This document shows, in pieces, positions 1 to 7,657 of a DNA stretch of 64,000 bases. The stretch lies in assembly GCA_031402435.1 (NCBI GenBank), contig JANNSJ010000004.1, forward strand, positions 1 through 64,000, in the 5' to 3' direction. The position numbers and the translations under genes are program-made. Each line of letters begins with the position of its first letter. The stretch's first letter is position 1. Source of the stretch: UBA11986 sp031402435 (GTDB lineage: Bacteria > Bacteroidota > Ignavibacteria > UBA10030 > UBA6906). The notes beneath the pieces are model-generated. The model ran no database searches, was not told the DNA's origin, and saw only the letters and a list, made by a program, of their open reading frames with translations.

Positions 1-161
1 TATCCTGAAAAGGTTTGATACATTTTGGGCAAACGCTGCCCCCCTACTATATAGAACGAAACGAGGTAACAGATATTCCTGAATGGGCGGAATATCTGTG
101 CAGGATAGCACGCTCCAATGTGTGTGATATGCTGCGGAAAGGGTGTGCAGCCTAATCAGTA

Positions 162-168
162 GTTAGGC
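162..168 (+). other. attC R' box closing the upstream cassette
   Basis: GTTAGGC matches the integron core site GTTRRRY and lies 22 bases before the first cassette start codon. The 13 bases GTTAGGCAGCAAT are the exact reverse complement of ATTGCTGCCTAAC at the end of the same cassette (433-445), as expected when both derive from one circular cassette. The left half of this attC is not clear in 1-160, although a hairpin with arms AGATATTCC/GGAATATCT lies near 72-104. Confidence 0.6.
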
Positions 169-190
169 AGCAATGAACAAGGAATGTGTT

Positions 191-430
191 ATGACAAAAA
201 TAACAAAGTGTATAAAATGTGGTGGTTCAATGACAAAAGGTTTCGTAATAGAACTGCCAACAGGGCGACAGGTAGTTACAACTTGGGTTGAAGGTGAGAT
301 TGAAAAATCGCTTTGGACAGGAATAAAGTTTTTGAAGAAACGCCGGATTCCAATTGCAACATTTTGCTGCGGTAAATGTGGATATTTAGAATCGTACGCT
401 GATTTAACAAAAGAGAAAAAAGAAAAATAA
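191..430 (+). CDS. Small zinc-ribbon-like protein (DUF6487-type), integron cassette 1
   Basis: A 79-residue protein with two cysteine pairs, CIKCGG near the N-terminus and CCGKCGYLE near the C-terminus, flanking a WVEGEIEKSLW segment. This layout resembles small two-knuckle zinc-binding proteins of the DUF6487 type; a nucleic-acid or protein-binding role is possible but unproven. I chose the ATG at 191 because AAGGA lies 7 bases upstream; an in-frame ATG at 173 has no ribosome site. The gene is the only ORF between two integron core sites and reads towards its attC, the standard cassette arrangement. A lysine-rich tail ends the protein. Confidence 0.7.
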   Translation: MTKITKCIKCGGSMTKGFVIELPTGRQVVTTWVEGEIEKSLWTGIKFLKKRRIPIATFCCGKCGYLESYADLTKEKKEK

Positions 431-438
431 ATATTGCT

Positions 439-603
439 GCCTAACCAGTCGCTCAACCTGACGTGGTAACCGCGGCCGCAATTTTTGTATTCAACGTTGA
501 AATTTCTAAGCACAACATACAACACATTTAGTAATCGGCGAGTTAATCAACATTGCGTCCGCGTAAAAACGTTACCACGCAGGTTAGCTCCAGTCCGTTA
601 GGC
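439..603 (+). other. attC: attC recombination site of cassette 1
   Basis: The site begins with an R'' box GCCTAAC (439-445) and ends with an R' box GTTAGGC (597-603). Inside, AACCTGACGTGGTAAC (455-470) pairs with GTTACCACGCAGGTT (571-585), leaving one unpaired base (A461), the extrahelical base typical of folded attC bottom strands. A variable central loop of about 100 bases separates the arms. Length 165 bp is long but within the attC range. The box orientation places the integrase and attI to the left of the window. Confidence 0.8.
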
Positions 604-653
604 GGCAACCGGGAGAGTTCACACAACAATTTGCCACGTCAATGGGAGACGTA

Positions 654-1157
654 ATGTTTTCAACAGTAGCTCTCATGTTGTTGTTATTTCAGGCAGACAC
701 CTCGTCGATTCAACTTCCTGACAATGTGAAAGGCACTCTCAATATTGCTCTAACCGTCCGGTGGAAGCTATCTCAAGACCATCTATATCGGTGTGAGCTG
801 AATGGAGATAACTTGCGAGATTATGTATTGACCGCTACTGTCGGTGAAGACAACTGCCTGGTCGAGTACAATGTAGCGCTTATTGCAGACTCTGCGGGTT
901 ACTATGGATTCTATTTGTTGGGTGCGAGACCAAAATGGCTTGGTCTTGAACCAGACGATATCATATTGAAGCACAAGGGAGAAATCATCCCCATCTATGA
1001 AGATGATGTGCCAATAGATCTCTTTGAGCCAAAACAACAACCCGATGGGTTCATTCTGAAAACAGACGCGATAGAATTTATACCGAGCAGTGGTTGTTGT
1101 GCCACCACTTTCGTTTTCAAGAATGGTCGGTTCCACATGTTTACGACGAGTGACTAG
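654..1157 (+). CDS. Secreted protein of unknown function, integron cassette 2
   Basis: A 167-residue protein starting MFSTVALMLLLFQADTS, a probable signal peptide. The remainder is mixed strand-rich sequence with no family I recognise; one Cys-Cys pair (SSGCCATTF) lies near the end. The ATG at 654 follows GGGAG with good spacing; the in-frame ATG at 642 does not. The gene lies between two cassette core sites: GTTAGGCGGCAAC at 597-609 is the exact reverse complement of GTTGCCGCCTAAC at 1174-1186, so the cassette limits are clear. Function is unknown, as for most cassette-borne genes. Confidence 0.65.
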   Translation: MFSTVALMLLLFQADTSSIQLPDNVKGTLNIALTVRWKLSQDHLYRCELNGDNLRDYVLTATVGEDNCLVEYNVALIADSAGYYGFYLLGARPKWLGLEPDDIILKHKGEIIPIYEDDVPIDLFEPKQQPDGFILKTDAIEFIPSSGCCATTFVFKNGRFHMFTTSD

Positions 1158-1179
1158 GTGCAATCATGTGCGTGTTGCC

Positions 1180-1661
1180 GCCTAACCTCTTTAAAAAGGA
1201 AAAAGTCAACAGGGCAGATTCCTCCCGAGGCGATTTGAAGTGATCAATCGCCGGCATGTGTTCTCCCGCCACTTGATTTGTCAGTTTAGCGGGATGCTGA
1301 GAAGCGCATTTGAATTTGTTCTCCCGAGGTTGCGCGGCGATGGCCATGACTATCACGGTTGTCTGTCGCGGGTCAGTGGCAGGCCAAACCTTGCTTCGTC
1401 TCGCTTCGCTCGCTCAGCACAGACTTTTACGGACTGATGTTCCAGATGCATTAGATCGTGAAAAGAAACAATCATAGACTAAGCGGCGCAGGTAGTACCC
1501 GCCCGACCGAACATTACTGGGCGTAGAACGGTCGTTCGGGCGGGCAAACCAAACCAGTCTACTCCGCCCGCCTGCCTCGGAGAGTTCTCAGGGGCGGGCA
1601 GGCAGCTTACCTGTGCGCCGAAAGCAATTTACTGCTGAAGGTGGAGCCGCGTCCGTTAGAC
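1180..1661 (+). other. Degenerate or composite attC region of cassette 2
   Basis: Opens with R'' GCCTAAC (1180-1186) and closes with R' GTTAGAC (1655-1661), but 482 bp is too long for one attC, so an attC may have been interrupted or two cassettes fused. A second possible attC occupies 1478-1661, where GGCGCAGGTA near 1486 pairs with TACCTGTGCGCC at 1608-1619 with two bases bulged. Other structure: a hairpin GGCGATT/AATCGCC near 1229-1253, and GC-rich inverted arms (CCCGCCCGA with TCGGGCGGG) near 1498-1543. I see no convincing gene here. Confidence 0.5.
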
Positions 1662-1700
1662 GGCGTGCCACCGCGAAGTTCAAGTGAAAAGGCATTCTAC

Positions 1701-2384
1701 ATGAAGACCGTTTGTATTATTGGCGCATCAGGCAAACTGGGACGATATATGGTGCAACATTGCCTTGACCGAGGCTACAAGGTGAATGGTGTCTGCCGCG
1801 AATCCAGCGTGGCCAAGCTTGATCCATTCAAGGATCGCATCGCCATATTCGCTGGCGCCACGAACAACCGTGAGGTTGTCAAAAATGCAGTTGCGGATTG
1901 CGATGGTGTTCTCACCGTTTTGGTCCCTTGGGGACGCAAGCAATACGCCACCGGAACGGCGCAAGCCGTTCTTGATTTTGCACACTCAGGGGCACGCTTG
2001 ATTTTTTCTTGCGGGTGGCACATCACACGAGATGGACTTGACAAGTTCTCCAACACTCTCAAGTGGCAAGAGCGCGCCGCTCGTTGGATAGGTTCTCTTA
2101 CCCGGCTCATTGACATTGACGATCAAATCGAGGCGTGTCGAAGGGTGTTTACAAGCAACACGCGTTGGACTGTTGTTCGCGGCAGTGACCTGGAAGAAGG
2201 TGAGAGTCATGGATTGCCGACATGGAGTAAACATGTTGGCGATCCTATTCTTGAAAGCAATATCACGCGCCGCGTGGACTTTGCGCTCTTTATGGTAGCA
2301 GCGCTTGAGAATGACACTTTGATTCAAGAAGCTCCAGCGATTGTCGGTTGCGATACACCATCTGCACGTGCACACGCTGCCTAA
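1701..2384 (+). CDS. NAD(P)-binding atypical SDR / NmrA-like protein, integron cassette 3
   Basis: A 227-residue Rossmann-fold protein. The N-terminal motif IGASGKLGRYMV is the GxxGxxG nucleotide-binding loop of atypical SDRs. It is followed by a strand ending NGVCR and later FSCGWHIT, where extended SDRs carry part of the active site. No YxxxK pair is obvious, which fits NmrA/NAD-binding-10 proteins that reduce or sense rather than follow classic SDR chemistry. The ATG at 1701 begins the Rossmann fold directly; longer in-frame starts only add cassette-junction sequence. The stop codon TAA lies inside the R'' box GCCTAAC, common in compact cassettes. Substrate unknown. Confidence 0.75.
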   Translation: MKTVCIIGASGKLGRYMVQHCLDRGYKVNGVCRESSVAKLDPFKDRIAIFAGATNNREVVKNAVADCDGVLTVLVPWGRKQYATGTAQAVLDFAHSGARLIFSCGWHITRDGLDKFSNTLKWQERAARWIGSLTRLIDIDDQIEACRRVFTSNTRWTVVRGSDLEEGESHGLPTWSKHVGDPILESNITRRVDFALFMVAALENDTLIQEAPAIVGCDTPSARAHAA

Positions 2385-2385
2385 C
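2379..2385 (+). other. attC R'' box, right end of the cassette array
   Basis: GCCTAAC overlaps the stop codon of the SDR cassette gene. The 13 bases ending here match the reverse complement of the cassette start (GTTAGACGGCGTG at 1655-1667) at 11 of 13 positions. No matching R' box GTTRRRY follows in 2386-2600, so the last attC appears truncated and the array ends here. The 240 bases up to the next gene hold no other feature I can support. Confidence 0.55.
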
Positions 2386-2623
2386 CAATGGGTATTTGCT
2401 TCACGTTATAGGGCCTCCTGCCGCTCAGCGGGTTTCGCAAACAACGCTCAACAAGCAAAGCTTAGTTTACCACGAAATGCAGCCTCGCGTGCTTCGCTTT
2501 TTCATGTAAATCCATCCTTATCAATGGAACAAAATGGAGGGTGGAACGGCTTTAGTGATTGTAGTGGTGTGGGCGTCTTGAAGGGTCGAATACAGTCATG
2601 TCGGTTGAGAAGCGGGGTTCACC

Positions 2624-4051
2624 ATGAAGATTGTTGCTCTCGGAGTTGTGCTGGTCATGCTTTCCATTCCTGAACACGCGGGCTATGCATCCGACACACC
2701 GCGCTGGACGTTCGCTGGTGCAAACGATACCATCCCCACCGACTTTCCTGTGATGACGGTGTTGGTAAATGACAACCCCGCTCCGGGGAAACTTTTCATG
2801 AGTCCCATCTCACGCGGGACGCCGCGGTTTACCTATCTGACGATTCTCGGCGATGAGTATGTTTATCCCGCCTACTATCAACGAAGAACCGGTTCGATGA
2901 GCGATTTCAAAATGCACCCGAATGGTCTGCTGACGTTCTTTGATCGGGGGCCACTCTGTTATTACGTCATGAACAATAGTTATGCGATCATCGATAGTTT
3001 CCGCTGTGGCAACGGGTTCATCACCGACGGGCACGATATGCTTCTACTGCCGAACGGTGGAGCGTTGCTCATGTCCTACGACGAGAGGATTATTGATATG
3101 AGTGTCATCGTCCCTGGAGGCAATCCGGCGGCAATGGTCTCCGGCCTCGTCATCCAGGAACTCGATGCAGGCAAGAATGTCGTGTTTGAATGGAAGAGCT
3201 GGGATCATTTTGCAATCACGGACGCAACGCATGAGGATCTGACGGCAAGTACCATCGACTATGTACACGCGAACGCATTCGAGATCGATACCGATGGCAA
3301 CATCCTCCTGTCGTCGCGCCACATGGATGAAATTACCAAGATCAACAGAACGACTGGCAGCATCATCTGGCGGCTCGGTGGCATCAACAATCAGTTCACA
3401 TTCATCAACGACTCCATCCGGTTTTCCTATCAACACGATATCCGCAGGCTCCCCAACGGGAACATCACGCTGTTCGACAACGGGAACTACCACACCCCAT
3501 CATTCTCACGCGCAGTGGAGTATCACCTGGACGAGCAACATATGACGGCGGAACTCGTGTGGGAATATCGCAACACCCCGGACATTTATGCGTTTGCCAC
3601 GGGCAACGCCCAGCGTCTTTCCAATGGCAACACCATTATCTCATGGGGAACCACCAATATCATCAGTGAAGTGCGGCCCGATGGAACGAAAGCCATGGAG
3701 ATGATCCTTTCATCTCTCTTCTCGAACTATCGCACGTTCCGCTTTCCGTGGATAACGGCGGACGCACCGGAACCTTCCACGGTTCCCGAAGCAGTCGAAT
3801 TGTTTCCCGCTTATCCGAATCCCTTCAATCCGACGACAACAATAACATATGGAATCAAGGGTCGGGGAGCCGTAAGCCTTAAAGTGTTTGATGTATTGGG
3901 CCGGGAAGTTGCAACATTGGTGAATAGAGTCGAAGGACCGGGACGGAAGTCCATGACATTCGATGCCGGGAATTTCGCCAGTGGGGTATACTTCTACAGA
4001 TTGCAAACGGAAGAGTTTGTGCAAACAAAGAAAATGCTGCTTGCGCGCTGA
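2624..4051 (+). CDS. Secreted arylsulfotransferase-like beta-propeller protein with T9SS signal
   Basis: A 475-residue exported protein. Residues 1-22 form a signal peptide. Residues 90-370 carry repeated blocks such as HPNGLLTFFDRGP, LLPNGGALLMSYDER, IDTDGNILLSSRHMDEITKI, GSIIWRLGG and RLSNGNTIISWGT, the repeat style of the arylsulfotransferase (ASST, Arylsulfotran_2) propeller. The C-terminal 85 residues form a type IX secretion sorting domain (YPNPFNPTTTITYGI, LKVFDVLGREVATL, GVYFYRL, TKKMLL), so the protein should reach the cell surface or medium. Whether it has sulfotransferase activity is uncertain; bacterial relatives are often annotated by fold only. It stands alone after the cassette array. 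Confidence 0.8.
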   Translation: MKIVALGVVLVMLSIPEHAGYASDTPRWTFAGANDTIPTDFPVMTVLVNDNPAPGKLFMSPISRGTPRFTYLTILGDEYVYPAYYQRRTGSMSDFKMHPNGLLTFFDRGPLCYYVMNNSYAIIDSFRCGNGFITDGHDMLLLPNGGALLMSYDERIIDMSVIVPGGNPAAMVSGLVIQELDAGKNVVFEWKSWDHFAITDATHEDLTASTIDYVHANAFEIDTDGNILLSSRHMDEITKINRTTGSIIWRLGGINNQFTFINDSIRFSYQHDIRRLPNGNITLFDNGNYHTPSFSRAVEYHLDEQHMTAELVWEYRNTPDIYAFATGNAQRLSNGNTIISWGTTNIISEVRPDGTKAMEMILSSLFSNYRTFRFPWITADAPEPSTVPEAVELFPAYPNPFNPTTTITYGIKGRGAVSLKVFDVLGREVATLVNRVEGPGRKSMTFDAGNFASGVYFYRLQTEEFVQTKKMLLAR

Positions 4052-4060
4052 GGTGCCAAA

Positions 4061-4621
4061 CTGAACAAAGCAACGCCCCGAACACCAGCAATCCGGTTCA
4101 CGTCAACGCTTGAGCGCTCGGATAACAAGCTCTGGGGGTGCCATTTTCGCGTCCCGCGCAATGTTGTAAAACGTTTGGCCGATGGCGATTCCCGTCGCGT
4201 CGTCTGCGTACTGAATGACGCCGCCGAGTATCAATGCGCCATGCTGCCATTCGGGGACGGCGTGTTCGTTATCAGTGTGAACAAGAAATTGCGCGACGAG
4301 CTGGGTCTCGGATTTGGCGAGGAAGTTCGTGTATGCTTGAAGAAGGACAAGAGCACATATGGCTTGCCGTTACCAGATGAACTGAAGGAGTTACTTCGAC
4401 AGGATACGGAAGGGGATGAATTGTTTCATGCTCTTACACAAGGCAAGCAACGAACGGTGTTGTACATTATCGGCTCTGTGAAGAGTCCAGAGAAGCGCGT
4501 TGCGCGTGCCGTTGCTGTTGTTGCACATCTCAAAGCCAACAGCGGGAAAATCAACTATAAACAATTATACCTGTCGCTCAACAGTCCCCGACAACGCCGA
4601 AGAGGCTCCATCATCACCTGA
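4061..4621 (+). CDS. DUF1905 / YdeI-OmdA family protein
   Basis: The protein shows the DUF1905 barrel (RRVVCVLND, CAMLPFGDGVFVISVNKKLRDELGLGFGEEVRV) followed by the YdeI/OmdA helical segment (PLPDELKELLRQD, FHALTQGKQRTVLYIIGSVKSPEKRVARA). Some homologues protect against peptide bacteriocins or affect outer-membrane permeability; that function is not shown here. The conserved family N-terminus (SDNKLWGCHFRVPRNVVKRLADG) extends upstream of the TTG at 4175, and no ATG or GTG lies in that frame. I therefore favour a CTG start at 4061 with GAGGTG five bases upstream; the start remains uncertain. It follows the T9SS protein gene by 9 bases. Confidence 0.7.
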   Translation: MNKATPRTPAIRFTSTLERSDNKLWGCHFRVPRNVVKRLADGDSRRVVCVLNDAAEYQCAMLPFGDGVFVISVNKKLRDELGLGFGEEVRVCLKKDKSTYGLPLPDELKELLRQDTEGDELFHALTQGKQRTVLYIIGSVKSPEKRVARAVAVVAHLKANSGKINYKQLYLSLNSPRQRRRGSIIT

Positions 4622-5254
4622 TCACTTCGCTGCGATCTTCTCTCCCACTATCTCCATCGTCTCTTCCAGCATCATCTTGCTGGTTTTCAACAGCGACATC
4701 ACTTCATCGGATTTCCAGCCGACAAAATCGGAATCGCCCAATCCGTTGAGGTTGATCTTCACATTAAGGGCGGCGCCTTCACAGGCAGCGTGGAGCATCA
4801 GCGCGCTGACGCCGGCGTCGCTCACTGAGTTGGCGTTGCCGGATGATGCAACCTGCTGGGCCAGCGCCATACCATCGATGCAATGCTTCATCACTTCAAG
4901 GGGAATCAGCGTTGCCTCTTTTGTTGCAGCGGCAATGGCCGCGCCGCGAAGCGTCTTTTGCGCTTCACTATCTTTGGGAAGCGCGTATGCCTCCATCACT
5001 TTGTTGAACGCCAGCGTATCTTCATCAATCAGCCGGGTAAACGTCGCACGGAGCTTTTCCGCCTCCGTTCTCACCTTCTTCAGGTCAGCTTCCACCTCCG
5101 CGTATTTTTTCTTTCCGATGGTGAGGTTGCAGACCATCGTGGTAAGTGCAGCGCCAAGCGCACCTGACAGCGCAGCGACACTGCCTCCGCCAGGAGCGGG
5201 CGAGGATGATGCGAGTTCGTCCAGAAAGGCACTAACTGTCTTCTTTGCAAGCAT
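4622..5254 (-). CDS. fchA: Formimidoyltetrahydrofolate cyclodeaminase
   Basis: A 210-residue helical protein of the FTCD_C family, which converts 5-formimino-tetrahydrofolate to 5,10-methenyl-THF and ammonia in the cytoplasm. Diagnostic stretches are the N-terminal FLDELASSSPAPGGGSVAALSGALGAAL and the C-terminal LNVKINLNGLGDSDF. In animals this domain is fused to formiminotransferase; here it is a separate gene 20 bases downstream of the transferase, with which it forms the end of a three-gene hut block. It ends one base from the convergent YdeI-type gene. The ATG at 5254 directly precedes the conserved domain. Confidence 0.9.
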   Translation of the reverse strand: MLAKKTVSAFLDELASSSPAPGGGSVAALSGALGAALTTMVCNLTIGKKKYAEVEADLKKVRTEAEKLRATFTRLIDEDTLAFNKVMEAYALPKDSEAQKTLRGAAIAAATKEATLIPLEVMKHCIDGMALAQQVASSGNANSVSDAGVSALMLHAACEGAALNVKINLNGLGDSDFVGWKSDEVMSLLKTSKMMLEETMEIVGEKIAAK

Positions 5255-5274
5255 GAGGGTGGATCCTTCCGGTG

Positions 5275-6294
5275 TTACAGTTGATATTCGATGACCTTTT
5301 TCTGCAGATCGAATTGTTCAAGCTGACTCAAGCCGAGCTTTTCAATTGCAATGGCGAGCAGTTTCTCTTCATCACTCATGCCGCCATCATAAAACTTCCC
5401 TGCCATCACTAATGCCTCCTTCGGGGAGAGACCGACGATCTCGCTGCCGGTCACACTCACGCCGAGCGTCGCGGCTTGCTTCTTCACTTCCTCGAACGCT
5501 ATGTGCGGGGGCGTCACTTTGAAATCGATCAGGTTGATGGAGACCTGCGCTATCTGATGCGCTTCCAACAACACGCCCATCGCCTTTACTGCTTTGAGCG
5601 AACCGGGAATATTTATCTTCTGCCCCTTTTCATCCAGCACAGGATTGCCGGCACCATCCTTCTTCACTCTGCCGCTTTCACGAATGCGAAGAGCAATCTC
5701 GTTTGCCAGTTTCGTATCGTTGGTATTCAGATTGACATTGTACGCTATCAGAAAGGCCCGCGCTCCTGTTACTGTCGCACCGGACTTTGCATTGAAGCTG
5801 ATCGGGCCGAAATCAGGCTTCCACTTCGGGTCTTTGAGTTTTGCAGCAAGCCCTTCGTATTCGCCTCTTCGGATGGTGGAGAGATTTCGCCGTTCAGGAA
5901 CTGTTGCCGCTTCTTCATAAAGATAGATGGGGATGGCGAGTTCGCCGCCGGCGCGTTTCCCAAACGCCTGCGCGAGCTTCACACAATCCATCATTGAAAC
6001 GCCGGAAACCGGAACGAACGGTACAACATCAACAGCGCCCAGACGGGGATGTTCACCTTTGTGAATGGTCATGTCAATCAACTCGGTTGCCTTCTGCGTG
6101 CCCTTGAATGCCGCTTCAACAACTGCCTCCGGATGGCCGATGAACGTGATAACCGTACGGTTGTAATCCTTGTCCGGTTCGGCGCTGATAAACTTTACGC
6201 CTTGCACGCTGCTGATTGCACCGGCAATAGCGTTGATAATTTTGATGTCCCGTCCTTCGCTGAAATTCGGGACGCATTCAACAATCTTGATCAT
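5275..6294 (-). CDS. ftcD: Glutamate formimidoyltransferase
   Basis: A 339-residue enzyme that moves the formimino group from N-formimino-L-glutamate to tetrahydrofolate, the last step of histidine degradation that keeps the one-carbon unit. The start MIKIVECVPNFSEGRD is diagnostic, as are the HPRLGAVDVVPFVP segment (presumed active-site His and Arg) and NLIDFKVTPPHIAFEEV. Full family length. It lies 12 bases after hutI and 20 bases before the cyclodeaminase gene, so the three are co-transcribed. The formimino group therefore goes to folate rather than being hydrolysed to formamide or formate (HutG/HutF routes). Confidence 0.93.
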   Translation of the reverse strand: MIKIVECVPNFSEGRDIKIINAIAGAISSVQGVKFISAEPDKDYNRTVITFIGHPEAVVEAAFKGTQKATELIDMTIHKGEHPRLGAVDVVPFVPVSGVSMMDCVKLAQAFGKRAGGELAIPIYLYEEAATVPERRNLSTIRRGEYEGLAAKLKDPKWKPDFGPISFNAKSGATVTGARAFLIAYNVNLNTNDTKLANEIALRIRESGRVKKDGAGNPVLDEKGQKINIPGSLKAVKAMGVLLEAHQIAQVSINLIDFKVTPPHIAFEEVKKQAATLGVSVTGSEIVGLSPKEALVMAGKFYDGGMSDEEKLLAIAIEKLGLSQLEQFDLQKKVIEYQL

Positions 6295-6306
6295 GTTCGA
6301 TGATTG

Positions 6307-7551
6307 CTACAGTTCGAGTATAGTTCCGTTTTTGATTGTTGCAACAACATGATTGGCGCCGAAATGATACGCAAGGAACTTGTAATCCGGAATGTCGGCT
6401 ACAACCAGGTCTGCGTTCTTCCCCACTTCAATACTGCCGACTGTCGATGACAAATTCAATGCAGCAGCTCCATTCAACGTACCAGCGGTCAGAGCTTCTT
6501 CCGGCGTCATCTTCATCTGTGTACAGGCGATCGTCATCATCATCGGCATGGAGAAGGACATGCAGGAGCCGGGATTAAAGTCAGTGGCAATTGCCACGGC
6601 AACGCCGCTGTCGATGAGCTTTCGCGCCGGAGCGTAGCCATGATTCAAGAAAAACGAAACGCCCGGCAACAGTGCCCCCACAACACCCGCATCGCGCAAC
6701 GCTGCAATCCCCTCGTCGCTCACATGTTCTAGATGATCTGCAGAAATGGCTCCCATCTTTGCCGCAAGCTGAGCACCGCCGAGAGCGTTCAGTTCATCGG
6801 CATGGATTTTGGGCAACATTCCTGCGTTCTTTCCCGCGGTAAGAATGCGCTCGGAATCTTCGAGCTCGAAATATCCCTTCTCGCAGAACACATCGCAGAA
6901 TGTGGCAATCTTCTTCCTGCCGACGTAGGGAATCATTTCATCAACAACCTTGCCCACGTATGCACTCTTGTTCTGCTTGTATTCCGGAGGAACAGCGTGC
7001 GCACCGATAAACGTCGACACCACCGTCATCATTTCCTCTTTTGCCAGCTCCTGGATCGCTTCCATCATCTTGATTTCAGAGTCGAAGTCCAACCCATATC
7101 CAGACTTGATCTCAACCGACGTCGTACCATGTTTCATCATCTCCGTGAGATAGCGAACGGTCTGGCGCTTCAGATCTTTCTTGCTGGCAGCACGAACATT
7201 CTTGATCGTGCTGAGAATGCCGCCTCCCGCTTCAGCAATTTGCTGATAGGATGCACCCTGTGAGCGAAGTGCAAATTCGTGTGCGCGGTTTCCTGCAAAC
7301 ATCATATGCGTGTGAGAATCCACAAATCCAGGCAAGACCACTTTCCCCGCAGCATCAAGCTCGGCAAAATCCGCCGGCAGTGTGCGATCCCACGCTGACA
7401 TCGGTCCCACCCACTCAATCATCCCGTTCGAACACAACACTCCCGCATTCTCGATGATCCCCAGGTCCCGCATCTCACGTCCGGTTTTGAAACGTTTTCC
7501 TCCGGAGGCAACTGTTACCAGTTGGGAGATATTCTTGACAAACAGATTCAA
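6307..7551 (-). CDS. hutI: Imidazolonepropionase
   Basis: A 414-residue amidohydrolase that opens 4-imidazolone-5-propanoate to N-formimino-L-glutamate. Metal-site motifs are in order: PGFVDSHTHMMFAGNR (N-terminal HxH), EIKSGYGLD, KIHADELNALGGA, SADHLEHVS and ATDFNPGSCMSFSM. Full family length, with the barrel flanked by the usual beta sandwich. It is the first gene of the hutI-ftcD-cyclodeaminase block; a possible promoter lies in the 106-base gap upstream. HutU is encoded 4 kb upstream on the same strand, separated by unrelated genes. Confidence 0.95.
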   Translation of the reverse strand: MNLFVKNISQLVTVASGGKRFKTGREMRDLGIIENAGVLCSNGMIEWVGPMSAWDRTLPADFAELDAAGKVVLPGFVDSHTHMMFAGNRAHEFALRSQGASYQQIAEAGGGILSTIKNVRAASKKDLKRQTVRYLTEMMKHGTTSVEIKSGYGLDFDSEIKMMEAIQELAKEEMMTVVSTFIGAHAVPPEYKQNKSAYVGKVVDEMIPYVGRKKIATFCDVFCEKGYFELEDSERILTAGKNAGMLPKIHADELNALGGAQLAAKMGAISADHLEHVSDEGIAALRDAGVVGALLPGVSFFLNHGYAPARKLIDSGVAVAIATDFNPGSCMSFSMPMMMTIACTQMKMTPEEALTAGTLNGAAALNLSSTVGSIEVGKNADLVVADIPDYKFLAYHFGANHVVATIKNGTILEL

Positions 7552-7603
7552 TCGAGTTCAGGACTTCGAAGTGTAATGCCGGTTGGCAGTGAAATTCTGC
7601 AGA

Positions 7604-7632
7604 AAGATACGAAAAGTGGCGGGGATGTGCAA
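7604..7632 (-). promoter_or_regulatory. Possible promoter of hutI
   Basis: On the minus strand TTGCAC (7627-7632) and TATCTT (7604-7609) are separated by 17 bases, a reasonable sigma-70-type match about 50 bases before the hutI start, in the only sizeable gap of this stretch. Weak evidence; primary sigma factors of Bacteroidota can use other motifs. Confidence 0.3.
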
Positions 7633-7657
7633 CACATTAGCCGGATCTATCGCCGGT

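Noticed and set aside
1240..1437. ORF in the cassette 2 attC region
   Set aside because: No ribosome site, compositionally odd product (rich in Arg/Ser), overlaps hairpins and recombination-site sequence; likely chance.
1..2400. Integron integrase or transposase within the window
   Set aside because: No tyrosine recombinase or transposase motifs found on either strand; orientation of the core sites places any integrase to the left of position 1.
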